NCBI GenBank assembly: GCA_037074705.1
Contig: JAYJMR010000046.1
Coordinates: forward strand, 67,501-131,500
Length of the DNA stretch: 64,000 bases
Reading direction: 5' to 3'
Source of the DNA: Zhengitettix transpicula
Lineage: Eukaryota; Arthropoda; Insecta; Orthoptera; Tetrigidae
In this document: positions 41,747-51,644 of the stretch, piece by piece
Position numbering within the stretch: the stretch's first letter is position 1
Layout of the letters: every line of letters starts with the position of its first letter
Made by a program: the position numbers and the translations under genes
Notes under the pieces: model-generated
Told to the model about the DNA's origin: nothing
The model's input: only the letters and a program-made list of their open reading frames with translations
The model's database searches: none

Positions 41747-41757
41747 GGAATCTTTAT
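41747..41757 (+). repeat. Target-site duplication, right copy
   Basis: GGAATCTTTAT directly follows the 22-nt A tract, and its last two bases are the first two of the U2 RNA. Confidence 0.9.
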
Positions 41758-41944
41758 CGCTTCTCGGCCTTTTGGCTAAGATCAAAGTGTAGTATCTGTT
41801 CTTATCAGCTTAATATCTGATACGTGGTGCATCGCACCACCAGAATATTAAACTCATTTTTGGAAAACGACGGAGTGTTAGGAGCTTGCTCCACATCTGT
41901 CACGGGTTGGCCCGGCTTTGCAGTATCGCCGGGATCGGCCCACC
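41756..41944 (+). ncRNA. U2: U2 snRNA, locus 3 (complete RNA region, promoter displaced)
   Basis: All 189 nt are present with the same landmarks as locus 2. One substitution is noted: C at 41868 (nt 113, just 3' of the Sm site), where the other three copies have T. Only 9 bp of native upstream sequence remain before the A tract of the insertion, so the PSE-containing block is about 570 bp away. The 3' box at 41961-41969 is intact. I infer that the copy is silent or poorly expressed and may be starting to decay. The RNA region alone would still look functional. Confidence 0.93.
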
Positions 41945-42546
41945 TTATTGAAATTCAAACAAAGAAAGAAGTTTAACATTCTGACGTATCAAATATTGAG
42001 TTGGAAGGCAGGTAAATTTTGAAATAACTGCGATTTCGCATCCAGTACAGGATTCACCTCTCTCGGCAATCATCTTCTCGCAGGCAGGACCGGGCACCAG
42101 CGAGTACAAGTAATTTTCCGGGAGAAGCCGTTGTCCGTGGCCACCAGCTGGACCACGCTCCCTATATATCTTTTGTATTTCGCGAACGTCGTCGTCGCCG
42201 CCGCACGCACGCACGCAAGTACGATAGGATAACGCGCCTTTTACGAATATGTATCTGATACATATGTATTCAAAACATCGTACTTTTTCCGCTCATTTCT
42301 TTCGGCTCAAAGGAAGTGTAATTAATATTCGTTGTTGACGGAAACTGCGTAGCTATATTGAAAACAGGGGTTCGTTGCCGTTAAAGCCTCTTTTAATTCT
42401 GTCACTTTCCCATAAATCTATCTCGGTTTTATTATAATTTAGACGTAAAATACCGACGTCTGGATTTCGATATACATTTATAAACAATGTATGCAATATA
42501 CGTTTATTCCACCTAGCAGAGCGCCTCTTGGGCGGCCATCGCAAAA
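41945..42546 (+). other. U2 3' spacer block, copy 3 (602 bp)
   Basis: Same length and, as far as I can see, same sequence as the blocks at 4634 and 24467. It ends GCAAAA before array 3. No gene is seen. Confidence 0.85.
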
Positions 42547-42730
42547 CACGACTGCCCGTTGTAATCTACGAACGTCTTCCTCGCCGCCGCACGCACGCAG
42601 CATAGCTGTTGCAAGCGAACATTAGTAAAAACTTACAAATTAATATTCCGCGGATCGAATTATTTTATAATTTTAATTTCTTCTCTACTAAAGTTTCTTT
42701 ACATGTATATATATATACACTCTTCTGTGA

Positions 42731-42771
<41 letters not shown>

Positions 42772-42954
42772 ACGACTGCCCGTTGTAATCTACGAACGTC
42801 TTCCTCGCCGCCGCACGCACGCAGCATAGCTGTTGCAAGCGAACATTAGTAAAAACTTACAAATTAATATTCCGCGGATCGAATTATTTTATAATTTTAA
42901 TTTCTTCTCTACTAAAGTTTCTTTACATGTATATATATATACACTCTTCTGTGA

Positions 42955-42998
<44 letters not shown>

Positions 42999-43181
42999 AC
43001 GACTGCCCGTTGTAATCTACGAACGTCTTCCTCGCCGCCGCACGCACGCAGCATAGCTGTTGCAAGCGAACATTAGTAAAAACTTACAAATTAATATTCC
43101 GCGGATCGAATTATTTTATAATTTTAATTTCTTCTCTACTAAAGTTTCTTTACATGTATATATATATACACTCTTCTGTGA

Positions 43182-43224
<43 letters not shown>

Positions 43225-43405
43225 ACGACTGCCCGTTGTAATCTACGAACGTCTTCCTCGCCGCCGCACGCACGCAGCATAGCTGTTGCAAGCGAACATT
43301 AGTAAAAACTTACAAATTAATATTCCGCGGATCGAATTATTTTATAATTTTAATTTCTTCTCTACTAAAGTTTCTTTACATGTATATATATACACTCTTC
43401 TGTGA

Positions 43406-43456
<51 letters not shown>

Positions 43457-43639
43457 ACGACTGCCCGTTGTAATCTACGAACGTCTTCCTCGCCGCCGCA
43501 CGCACGCAGCATAGCTGTTGCAAGCGAACATTAGTAAAAACTTACAAATTAATATTCCGCGGATCGAATTATTTTATAATTTTAATTTCTTCTCTACTAA
43601 AGTTTCTTTACATGTATATATATATACACTCTTCTGTGA

Positions 43640-43680
<41 letters not shown>

Positions 43681-43863
43681 ACGACTGCCCGTTGTAATCT
43701 ACGAACGTCTTCCTCGCCGCCGCACGCACGCAGCATAGCTGTTGCAAGCGAACATTAGTAAAAACTTACAAATTAATATTCCGCGGATCGAATTATTTTA
43801 TAATTTTAATTTCTTCTCTACTAAAGTTTCTTTACATGTATATATATATACACTCTTCTGTGA

Positions 43864-43908
<45 letters not shown>

Positions 43909-44091
43909 ACGACTGCCCGTTGTAATCTACGAACGTCTTCCTCGCCGCCGTACGCACGCAGCATAGCTGTTGCAAGCGAACATTAGTAAAAACTTACAAA
44001 TTAATATTCCGCGGATCGAATTATTTTATAATTTTAATTTCTTCTCTACTAAAGTTTCTTTACATGTATATATATATACACTCTTCTGTGA

Positions 44092-44133
<42 letters not shown>

Positions 44134-44316
44134 ACGACTGCCCGTTGTAATCTACGAACGTCTTCCTCGCCGCCGCACGCACGCAGCATAGCTGTTGCAA
44201 GCGAACATTAGTAAAAACTTACAAATTAATATTCCGCGGATCGAATTATTTTATAATTTTAATTTCTTCTCTACTAAAGTTTCTTTACATGTATATATAT
44301 ATACACTCTTCTGTGA

Positions 44317-44360
<44 letters not shown>

Positions 44361-44543
44361 ACGACTGCCCGTTGTAATCTACGAACGTCTTCCTCGCCGC
44401 CGCACGCACGCAGCATAGCTGTTGCAAGCGAACATTAGTAAAAACTTACAAATTAATATTCCGCGGATCGAATTATTTTATAATTTTAATTTCTTCTCTA
44501 CTAAAGTTTCTTTACATGTATATATATATACACTCTTCTGTGA

Positions 44544-44575
<32 letters not shown>

Positions 44576-44758
44576 ACGACTGCCCGTTGTAATCTACGAA
44601 CGTCTTCCTCGCCGCCGCACGCACGCAGCATAGCTGTTGCAAGCGAACATTAGTAAAAACTTACAAATTAATATTCCGCGGATCGAATTATTTTATAATT
44701 TTAATTTCTTCTCTACTAAAGTTTCTTTACATGTATATATATATACACTCTTCTGTGA

Positions 44759-44800
<42 letters not shown>

Positions 44801-44983
44801 ACGACTGCCCGTTGTAATCTACGAACGTCTTCCTCGCCGCCGCACGCACGCAGCATAGCTGTTGCAAGCGAACATTAGTAAAAACTTACAAATTAATATT
44901 CCGCGGATCGAATTATTTTATAATTTTAATTTCTTCTCTACTAAAGTTTCTTTACATGTATATATATATACACTCTTCTGTGA

Positions 44984-45027
<44 letters not shown>

Positions 45028-45410
45028 ACGACTGCCCGTTGTAATCTACGAACGTCTTCCTCGCCGCCGCACGCACGCAGCATAGCTGTTGCAAGCGAAC
45101 ATTAGTAAAAACTTACAAATTAATATTCCGCGGATCGAATTATTTTATAATTTTAATTTCTTCTCTACTAAAGTTTCTTTACATGTATATATATATACAC
45201 TCTTCTGTGAGTTAAAAAAAAAAAAACACGACTGCCCGTTGTAATCTACGAACGTCTTCCTCGCCGCCGCACGCACGCAGCATAGCTGTTGCAAGCGAAC
45301 ATTAGTAAAAACTTACAAATTAATATTCCGCGGATCGAATTATTTTATAATTTTAATTTCTTCTCTACTAAAGTTTCTTTACATGTATATATATATACAC
45401 TCTTCTGTGA

Positions 45411-45452
<42 letters not shown>
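42547..45452 (+). repeat. Poly(A)-bearing satellite array 3, about 13 monomers
   Basis: Same monomer and orientation. It is the shortest array. The fourth monomer has a shortened TA run (near 43388), like the third monomer of array 2. One monomer has TACGCACG for CACGCACG (near 43951). The penultimate monomer has an A tract of only about 13 nt (near 45214-45226). Confidence 0.97.
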
Positions 45453-45455
<3 letters not shown>

Positions 45456-46040
45456 ACCATTTTTTTTTACTTCTATATATATTTAAATAAATAAATATAT
45501 ATTTAAAAAATGGGGAAAATTTTTAAATGTCGCGTACATGTGAGCGCGTACTGTTTAAAGACAAATATTAACTTTGTTTACAAAGACCGCGTAACAATGG
45601 AAACGTCAACGTGAAAAATTGTAACCGTTATCAATTCCACTTAATTCGCACCGAACTCTGACTGTCTATTCGTTTCTTAGACGACGTCATTTCTTTTTTG
45701 CTCAATTTGACGGAACTCGTGTGTTTACGTGAGGAATTTAATTTTTTTCTCTTACATTTACGTATCACCCTGCAGCGAGTGCAGGTAAGTGCCGCTAGGT
45801 GGGGACGTACTGTAACAATAAAACTGTTGATACATTTCAAATATTTTTATCTTTGAAGCCAATTGTTTCCTTTCCCGCGATATTTAAGCATTCGACGGTT
45901 GACCTCACTTTCCGATCAGGATTTCAGGCGTTTCGCGGGGACCGCGTGTTTCGACGTATTGCCGCAGAAACATTTAACAATGCTCCCCGTTGATTACAAT
46001 GGTGTCCGGAATAAAAGACCGTCCCGATCGAGGAATCTTT
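45453..46040 (+). promoter_or_regulatory. U2 upstream block, copy for locus 4 (588 bp)
   Basis: Same 588-bp block as before locus 2, directly next to U2 nt 1 at 46041. The promoter is in its native position but now drives only 38 nt of U2 and then retrotransposon B. It may therefore supply transcripts of the element. Confidence 0.8.
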
Positions 46041-46078
46041 ATCGCTTCTCGGCCTTTTGGCTAAGATCAAAGTGTAGT
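46041..46078 (+). pseudogene. U2: U2 snRNA locus 4, 5' part (nt 1-38), cut by retrotransposon B
   Basis: The sequence matches nt 1-38 of the intact copy, ending GTGTAGT. The next U2 base (A39) is found at 51775, after the element. The cut falls within the branch-point recognition element GTAGTA. Confidence 0.97.
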
Positions 46079-47178
46079 TACTTGGTCTTTCCAACTGTTC
46101 TGAACATTCGTTGTATCTACATCTATCCCTTTTCATTATCCGTGACACAAGAGAACACATCTGTCTTATAGACAGTGGCGTACTTGTACGAGCTTGAGTG
46201 TCGCACTTCCGCAGCAGGAGAGAACACTTTAACCGTTTTTTCGGTTAACGGCGCTCCTAGAGCGAGCTTAACTGCTGCATTTCCTCCACCTTATTAATCC
46301 TCGCCAAACCTACCAAATTTCATACCCCTACCACCCACCGTTCTTGAATTATCCCGCCCTAAAATCTTACCTCTCACATTCCCCTTATCCAGGCCGGGCC
46401 ATATAAGCCCTGCTCCACTCCTCCAGTGTAAGTCGCACCAGAAGTCTAGTGTACTTACTACCCAATAACCTTATCGTTTCTCTTCACTTGTTGTGGCATT
46501 TTGCCTCGTTTTGTTGTGACTTTGTACTTTGGCGAATCAGCCAAAAACCACAAAGCTCACGTTTTTCGTTTTTCTTTAAACTTTGTTCCTTGTTTTTTCA
46601 TTTCGTCTTGTTCCTTGGCGAATTAGCCAAGGCCGACAAGTCTTTGTCACGTAAGCAACTTGAACTCCAGTGTAAGTCACACTGAAAGTCTAGTGTGCTT
46701 ATTATCCAACAGCCCTATCGTTGCTGTTGACTTGTTGCATTCTGCTTTGCTTGGTTTTATCTTGACTTTGTACTTTGGCGAATCAGCCAAAGATCACAAA
46801 GCTCACGACTTTCGTTTTTACATCAACTTTGTCTATTGATTCTTGTTTCGTCTTGTTCCTTGGCGAATCAGCCAAGGCCGACAAGTCATTGTCGCGTAAG
46901 CAACTTGCTTTACGCTTTACCCTTTTCCGGCGAGACCAAAGGCTAATAAAGGCCCTGATTGACAATCAGGAAACGCCGTCTGTCTGTGACAGCTCTATTA
47001 GCAAGTCCTACCTCTCACGTCCCATCGTGGTCTCTGGGCAATTTCGCTAGTTCACTAGCGATAGATAAGAGAGGAGGGCGAAAACCACAAGTGTCGCGTG
47101 GGTGAAACCAGCCCTTCGGGGTCGTACTTGTGGTTGGGGATTTGTCAACCCCAAATCCCTTGAACCCACGTGTCAAAC
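46079..47178 (+). promoter_or_regulatory. 5' UTR of retrotransposon B
   Basis: No gene is seen. Perfect hairpins include CTGTC/GACAG (46161-46175), TTAACCG/CGGTTAA (46229-46248), CCTGATTG/CAATCAGG (46955-46971) and TCGCTAG/CTAGCGA (47044-47061). AACCACAAGT near 47083 can pair with ACTTGTGGTT near 47126. A duplicated block lies at 46421-46907. An ATATAAG motif is at about 46401. An in-frame TGA at 47161 precedes ORF1. RLE elements often use a self-cleaving 5' RNA; I could not demonstrate one here by eye. Confidence 0.7.
46421..46907 (+). repeat. Tandem duplication (about 244 bp) in 5' UTR with four TTGGC hairpins
   Basis: Copies start at about 46421 and 46665, each opening CTCCAGTGTAAGTC and closing GTAAGCAACTTG. 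Each copy holds two hairpins of form TTGGC-GAAT(C/T)A-GCCAA, at 46529-46544 and 46613-46632, then 46773-46792 and 46858-46877. The stems survive while flanking bases differ, including paired changes outside the core (CTTTGGC with GCCAAAG against CCTTGGC with GCCAAGG), which suggests RNA structure under constraint. Confidence 0.85.
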
Positions 47179-48384
47179 ATGGAAGGGACCGGCCAGTCGG
47201 CCAGCCCCATCATGAATTCGGATGCCAGGGAAGACCCTGGACCAAACATCCAACCGAAAACCTCGTTTGCGGCAATCGCTGCCAGAAATGCTCTGAACCT
47301 CACGCCTACGAGCAATGTAGGATATGATAGGCGGCGCGCTGTAAAGTGCACCCCTACCATCGGAACGCAAATGATCACGGACGAAATTAAGAAAAGCTTC
47401 GCCAATAGCCTCAGCCGTAATATAGACGCAACAGTAGCCGATATTACGGCTATGAGACAAGTAAATAACGAGATACATGTTGTCCTGGCCTCACCAACGT
47501 TAGTTGATAAATTAATTCGAAAGTCACCATTTTTAGTCGACGAAACAGAATTTAAAGTCACCGCTTTCGTACCCAGAAACACCAAAATATGGATATATAA
47601 CCCATCCATAATGATAGATGCGGCTACCATTAAAGCCAAACTTGCAGAACATTGCGAAATATTGCACGTTGGCGACATAACTGACAATTTCGGGTTCCAG
47701 ACGGGGAAAATGTTCGGATACGTGAAAGGGGACAAGATCCCCAGCGCTATATTTATAGGGGCCGTTAAAATCAATATTACTTACCAAGGGATGGAAAGAC
47801 GGTGCCGCCTATGCCAGGCGCTGGACCACGTTGCAGGAGCCTGCCCTGAGAGGCAGTGTTTTAATTGCAAAAATAAGGGACACGTCAGTGAAGACTGCAC
47901 AATGGGGTGCAAATGGTGTGGCTCGGCTGACCACCGTGGGAAAGACTGTCCAGCCAACAAAATTGGGATTGAGTCAACGATAAAATTTCCAGAAATAGCC
48001 CGCCCCGATAAAAAGCAGAAAAATAAACTACAAATCCCCGCCAATGAGAGGGACGAAGTTGACCCGATGGAGACAGACAAAACCACCACTACCGCCAAAG
48101 AAGATGAGAATGGACAAATACTAGAGGAATTGATCGCGGAATTTAAAACACCAACAGCGCCACCAGCCAAGGAGAGAAAAAACGCAAATCCTCCTGAGGA
48201 AATGGAAACACAAACAAACATAGTGAGTGACAGCTCCTCGGACGAGAAAGGAAGCGAATCTCAGCCCAAAAGGAAAAGGAGAACGAAAGCTGCGGTAAAA
48301 GCAAAAGCCCCGGCAGCACCACAGGACATAAGCAAAAAGCTGAAAAGCGCTGGCCCATCAATGCCAATAATAGAAGACCAATAA
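47179..48384 (+). CDS. Retrotransposon B ORF1: Gag-like protein with three CCHC zinc knuckles
   Basis: The protein has 401 residues. The start is the first ATG after an in-frame TGA at 47161. Residues 125-205 form a block with alternating hydrophobic stretches (KIWIYN, AIFIGAVKINI) just before the knuckles, the position where many LINE ORF1 proteins carry an RRM-like domain; that comparison is an inference. Three CX2CX4HX4C knuckles follow: C209/C212/H217/C222, C227/C230/H235/C240 and C244/C247/H252/C257. The C-terminus is acidic to basic, with a likely nuclear localisation signal PKRKRRTK near 363-370. LINE Gag-like proteins of this kind bind element RNA to form the RNP. The stop codon overlaps the ORF2 start. 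No counterpart is visible in retrotransposon A, whose upstream part is outside the window. Confidence 0.9.
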   Translation: MEGTGQSASPIMNSDAREDPGPNIQPKTSFAAIAARNALNLTPTSNVGYDRRRAVKCTPTIGTQMITDEIKKSFANSLSRNIDATVADITAMRQVNNEIHVVLASPTLVDKLIRKSPFLVDETEFKVTAFVPRNTKIWIYNPSIMIDAATIKAKLAEHCEILHVGDITDNFGFQTGKMFGYVKGDKIPSAIFIGAVKINITYQGMERRCRLCQALDHVAGACPERQCFNCKNKGHVSEDCTMGCKWCGSADHRGKDCPANKIGIESTIKFPEIARPDKKQKNKLQIPANERDEVDPMETDKTTTTAKEDENGQILEELIAEFKTPTAPPAKERKNANPPEEMETQTNIVSDSSSDEKGSESQPKRKRRTKAAVKAKAPAAPQDISKKLKSAGPSMPIIEDQ

Positions 48385-48386
48385 TG
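48382..48386 (+). promoter_or_regulatory. TAATG stop-start overlap between ORF1 and ORF2
   Basis: The ORF1 stop TAA (48382-48384) and the ORF2 start ATG (48384-48386) share one base. The same UAAUG arrangement supports termination-reinitiation of ORF2 in the silkworm telomeric LINE SART1. Translational coupling here is inferred from that parallel. Confidence 0.75.
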
Positions 48387-51300
48387 GCAGAACACAACAT
48401 AGAAGAAATCACGAAGACTTTCTACGAAAGTACAAACTCAATCGCCCGAATAGATGACATCCTACTTATCAGATTTCCGCCCCTAAACCACGCTGAATGC
48501 ACGGAGGACGGCTGCCAGCGTGCATTCAAGGCCGCCAATTGGGCCACGACTAAACAGTCACTAAAAAGGCACTTAAACAGAGAGCATAACGTTATGACCA
48601 CAAAAGACGTTAACATATGCAAGACGTGTGGGAAACAACTTGGACTTAGGCCCACAGCACACGCGTGTCCAGGCGCAGTACAGGACACGAGCACCACACA
48701 AGGAAATCCAACACCACATGAGACAGCAGAATTCCTATGTGATAGATGCCCGGAGTCATTTACCACAAGGAGAGGCCTGCAAAACCATATTGCCGCCCAC
48801 GTCATGCGATCCCTCAAGGAAAGCCGCCAGTCCCACAACCCACTGCCGACCCACCAGCCACCCCCGGTCCATCACAAGGCCTCCCTTCAAGCGGAGGAAC
48901 CTAACCCTGAGCCAGCCCCGCTTGACAGTGGAGACGATGATGACGAGGAAGAAGAATTAAGCCAAGTCCAATCGCACCGGAGAATACTTAGAACTCTACT
49001 ATCAGAGGACGCAAGCCGAGAAAAATGGTCACTATTCTCAGACGTCCTGGAATCAGTGACCAAAAAAGTACAAGAGGCTGTAAACCTACCGCAGCCCACA
49101 AACACGCCAAGGAAAGTGAGACAAGCAGACATAACCGACTGCGAGTTCATCCAAAGATTATACAGGCGAAACAGACGCCGAGCAGTCAGACTCATCCTGG
49201 AAGGCGAAGGCCAGAAATGCCCCCTAGAGGCTGAAACAGTTAAGAGGCATTTTAGCGAAACATGGAGCCGGACGTCATGTGACAGCGAGATATTCGCCGA
49301 CGAACACCCACAGCCGCGAAGCCCGGTAATGACAGGAGGATTTTCAGCCAAAGAAGTGGAAAATAAACTGAAACGATGCGAAAACACCGCCCCAGGAGAT
49401 GACAGGCTGTCATACAGCCATTGGCGATCGGTCGACCCAGAGGGCAAACTCCTGTCATTAATATTCAACATCTGCGCGAAATACAGGAAAATCCCGCAAG
49501 CCTGGAAATCGGCCAGGACGGTACTAATTCACAAAAACGGGAACCTTAACGAAGTCACTAACTACAGGCCTATCTCGCTGCTAAGAACTATATATAAATT
49601 ATACGCGGGCCTATTAACCAACAGAATCAAAGCCTGGGTCACGAAGCACGCGGTCCTCTCACATTCTCAGAAAGGGTTCCTCCCGTACGACGGCGTGTTT
49701 GAACATCACTATGCCCTAACTAACTACCTGGAAACAGCAAAGAGAACACATTCAGACATCTGCATCGCATGGTTAGACATATGCAATGCATTCGGCACCA
49801 TCCCCCATGAGGCGATCACTGCTGCTCTTCGGCACGGGCACGCGGGAGAAGAAATCACGGCGATAATTAACGACATCTACACAGACAGCACAACCACCAT
49901 AGTCCTCGAAGACGGCGAAACGGAACCCATACCTGTCCAATCAGGGGTGAGGCAGGGGTGCCCTCTGAGCGGAATGCTCTTTAACTTAGCGGTAAACCCG
50001 CTCCTACAAAAGGCCGAACAAGATCAAAATGCGGCGGCACACGCCGTTCTAGCGTTTGCAGACGACATCTGCCTAATTGCCAAAGACCCCTGCACACTCC
50101 AAAACCGGATAAACTCAATAACAACAGCGGCAAAAACAATAAACCTAAAGTTTAACGCCCACAAATGCAAAGCAATGCACTTCAGCGGAGCTAGCCCAGT
50201 AGGCTGTCGGGCGACGAACTTCACACTGGAAGGAGAAAACATAAGCACAGTCAACTCCCATGAACCAGTTACCTTCCTTGATAAACCCTTTGGGCACAAC
50301 ATTATATCCGACTGGTCGACACTGCGGAATTACATAGAAACGGCAGAGGCGATTCTAACATCCAGCCTCGCCCCATGGCAACGTCTCGACGCCATAAAAT
50401 CGTTCTTTTTCCCCATAACCCAATTCGCCCTGAGGACTGGCGCATTAACAAAGGGCGATTGGAAAAAACTAGATAACTACATACGCCCTCTGATAAAACG
50501 CACGTTAAACGTTCCGTCCCGCGCCTCAAATCATTACATCTACGGGTCTAGGCAATCCGGCTGCCTAGGAATTCCAGAGTCCGGAATCGATTGTGACATA
50601 ATGGCGGTCGACGGGGCCTACAAGCTCTTAACATCCCCCGACCCCGTAATTAGGTCACTGGCAATCGAAGACCTCAAAAACACAATAAAAGACAGAACGG
50701 GGCAAGATGCAAGCGACCTGACAACAGACTCGTACTTGAACGGAGCACAAGACGGAATATTCAGGGATACAACGAACAAAAGAAAAAACACATGGACCCG
50801 GGCGAGAACGGCAACTAGGTTCCTCAAATGTGAATGGGCAACCGGACCTGACATTCGGATCACGATAGAAAACATCGTCCTCTACAGCAGACACAGGAAC
50901 CTAGTTTGCCGGACCCTCCGGAATGCACACCAGGCGCGACACATAAGAACTCTACATGAGGCCCCACACCAGGGGAAAGTGTGCGAAACCATCGCTCTTA
51001 GCCGCACGAGCAGCCACTTTCTCCTAACAGGCAGATACACGAGGTTCGCCGACTGGCGCTTTATTCATCGGGCGAGGCTAGGACTTGTCCCACTAAACGG
51101 ATATCGGTTTAACGAAGGCCCAAAGACATGCCGGCGCTGCAATATTAGGGATGAAACACTACCGCACGTAACGAACCACTGCCCGGCGCATAACAGAGCT
51201 ATCCTCCTGCGACACAACGCCATCGTGGAAAGGATCAAAGCGGCAGCAACCGGTAAAATCCGGTTAATCGCTGAAAATAGACCGGTGGCTGAAGGCAGCC

Positions 51301-51644
51301 TATTACGACCTGACCTCCTTCTAGTTAAACAGCGAACGGCGTTCATCGTAGACGTCACGATTGTGTTTGAAAACCACCCAAGCGCTTTCGATGACGCAAG
51401 GGCACGGAAGGAGGAAAGGTACAAGGACCTCAAACAAAGCCTCGGCAGAACCTACGACAAGGTGGAAATAATCCCCTTTATTGTTGGTGCACTAGGGTCA
51501 TGGGACCCGAAAAATGACACGTTCCTGCGAGAGTTATGCTCCAGGAAATACGGAAAACTATTGTCTATTTTATGTGTGTCAGACTGCATACGTTGGTCAA
51601 GAGACATATACGCCGAACACCTGACGGGCGTTCGGCAATACTGA
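48384..51644 (+). CDS. Retrotransposon B ORF2: zinc fingers, reverse transcriptase, restriction-like endonuclease
   Basis: The protein has 1086 residues, uninterrupted. Three N-terminal fingers are visible: CCHH (C39, C44, H63, H68), CCHC-like (C79, C82, H93, C95) and CCHH (C119, C122, H135, H139), the sort used by RLE elements to bind target DNA. An acidic linker (DDDDEEEE) lies near 184-191. A pre-RT block RLYRRNRRRA (258-267) matches retrotransposon A. The RT has LDICNAF (D465), GVRQGCPLS at 521-529 and FADD at 558-561. The C-terminal finger is C916, C919, H928, C933. The endonuclease has RPD at 975-977 and D990, 12 residues on. The usual APGPDG motif reads APGDDR near 336-341. The C-terminus (GSWDPKND, RWSRDIYAEHLTG) is shared with A. 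The predicted activity is nicking of U2 and target-primed reverse transcription. The start is fixed by the TAATG overlap. Confidence 0.95.
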   Translation: MAEHNIEEITKTFYESTNSIARIDDILLIRFPPLNHAECTEDGCQRAFKAANWATTKQSLKRHLNREHNVMTTKDVNICKTCGKQLGLRPTAHACPGAVQDTSTTQGNPTPHETAEFLCDRCPESFTTRRGLQNHIAAHVMRSLKESRQSHNPLPTHQPPPVHHKASLQAEEPNPEPAPLDSGDDDDEEEELSQVQSHRRILRTLLSEDASREKWSLFSDVLESVTKKVQEAVNLPQPTNTPRKVRQADITDCEFIQRLYRRNRRRAVRLILEGEGQKCPLEAETVKRHFSETWSRTSCDSEIFADEHPQPRSPVMTGGFSAKEVENKLKRCENTAPGDDRLSYSHWRSVDPEGKLLSLIFNICAKYRKIPQAWKSARTVLIHKNGNLNEVTNYRPISLLRTIYKLYAGLLTNRIKAWVTKHAVLSHSQKGFLPYDGVFEHHYALTNYLETAKRTHSDICIAWLDICNAFGTIPHEAITAALRHGHAGEEITAIINDIYTDSTTTIVLEDGETEPIPVQSGVRQGCPLSGMLFNLAVNPLLQKAEQDQNAAAHAVLAFADDICLIAKDPCTLQNRINSITTAAKTINLKFNAHKCKAMHFSGASPVGCRATNFTLEGENISTVNSHEPVTFLDKPFGHNIISDWSTLRNYIETAEAILTSSLAPWQRLDAIKSFFFPITQFALRTGALTKGDWKKLDNYIRPLIKRTLNVPSRASNHYIYGSRQSGCLGIPESGIDCDIMAVDGAYKLLTSPDPVIRSLAIEDLKNTIKDRTGQDASDLTTDSYLNGAQDGIFRDTTNKRKNTWTRARTATRFLKCEWATGPDIRITIENIVLYSRHRNLVCRTLRNAHQARHIRTLHEAPHQGKVCETIALSRTSSHFLLTGRYTRFADWRFIHRARLGLVPLNGYRFNEGPKTCRRCNIRDETLPHVTNHCPAHNRAILLRHNAIVERIKAAATGKIRLIAENRPVAEGSLLRPDLLLVKQRTAFIVDVTIVFENHPSAFDDARARKEERYKDLKQSLGRTYDKVEIIPFIVGALGSWDPKNDTFLRELCSRKYGKLLSILCVSDCIRWSRDIYAEHLTGVRQY

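Noticed and set aside
46079..46200. HDV-like self-cleaving ribozyme at the 5' end of retrotransposon B
   Set aside because: Such ribozymes occur in some RLE elements, but I could not lay out a convincing double-pseudoknot fold by eye. A covariance-model search would decide.
47170..47178. GTG at 47170 as ORF1 start
   Set aside because: Nuclear eukaryotic translation favours ATG, and an ATG lies three codons downstream at 47179, after an in-frame TGA at 47161.
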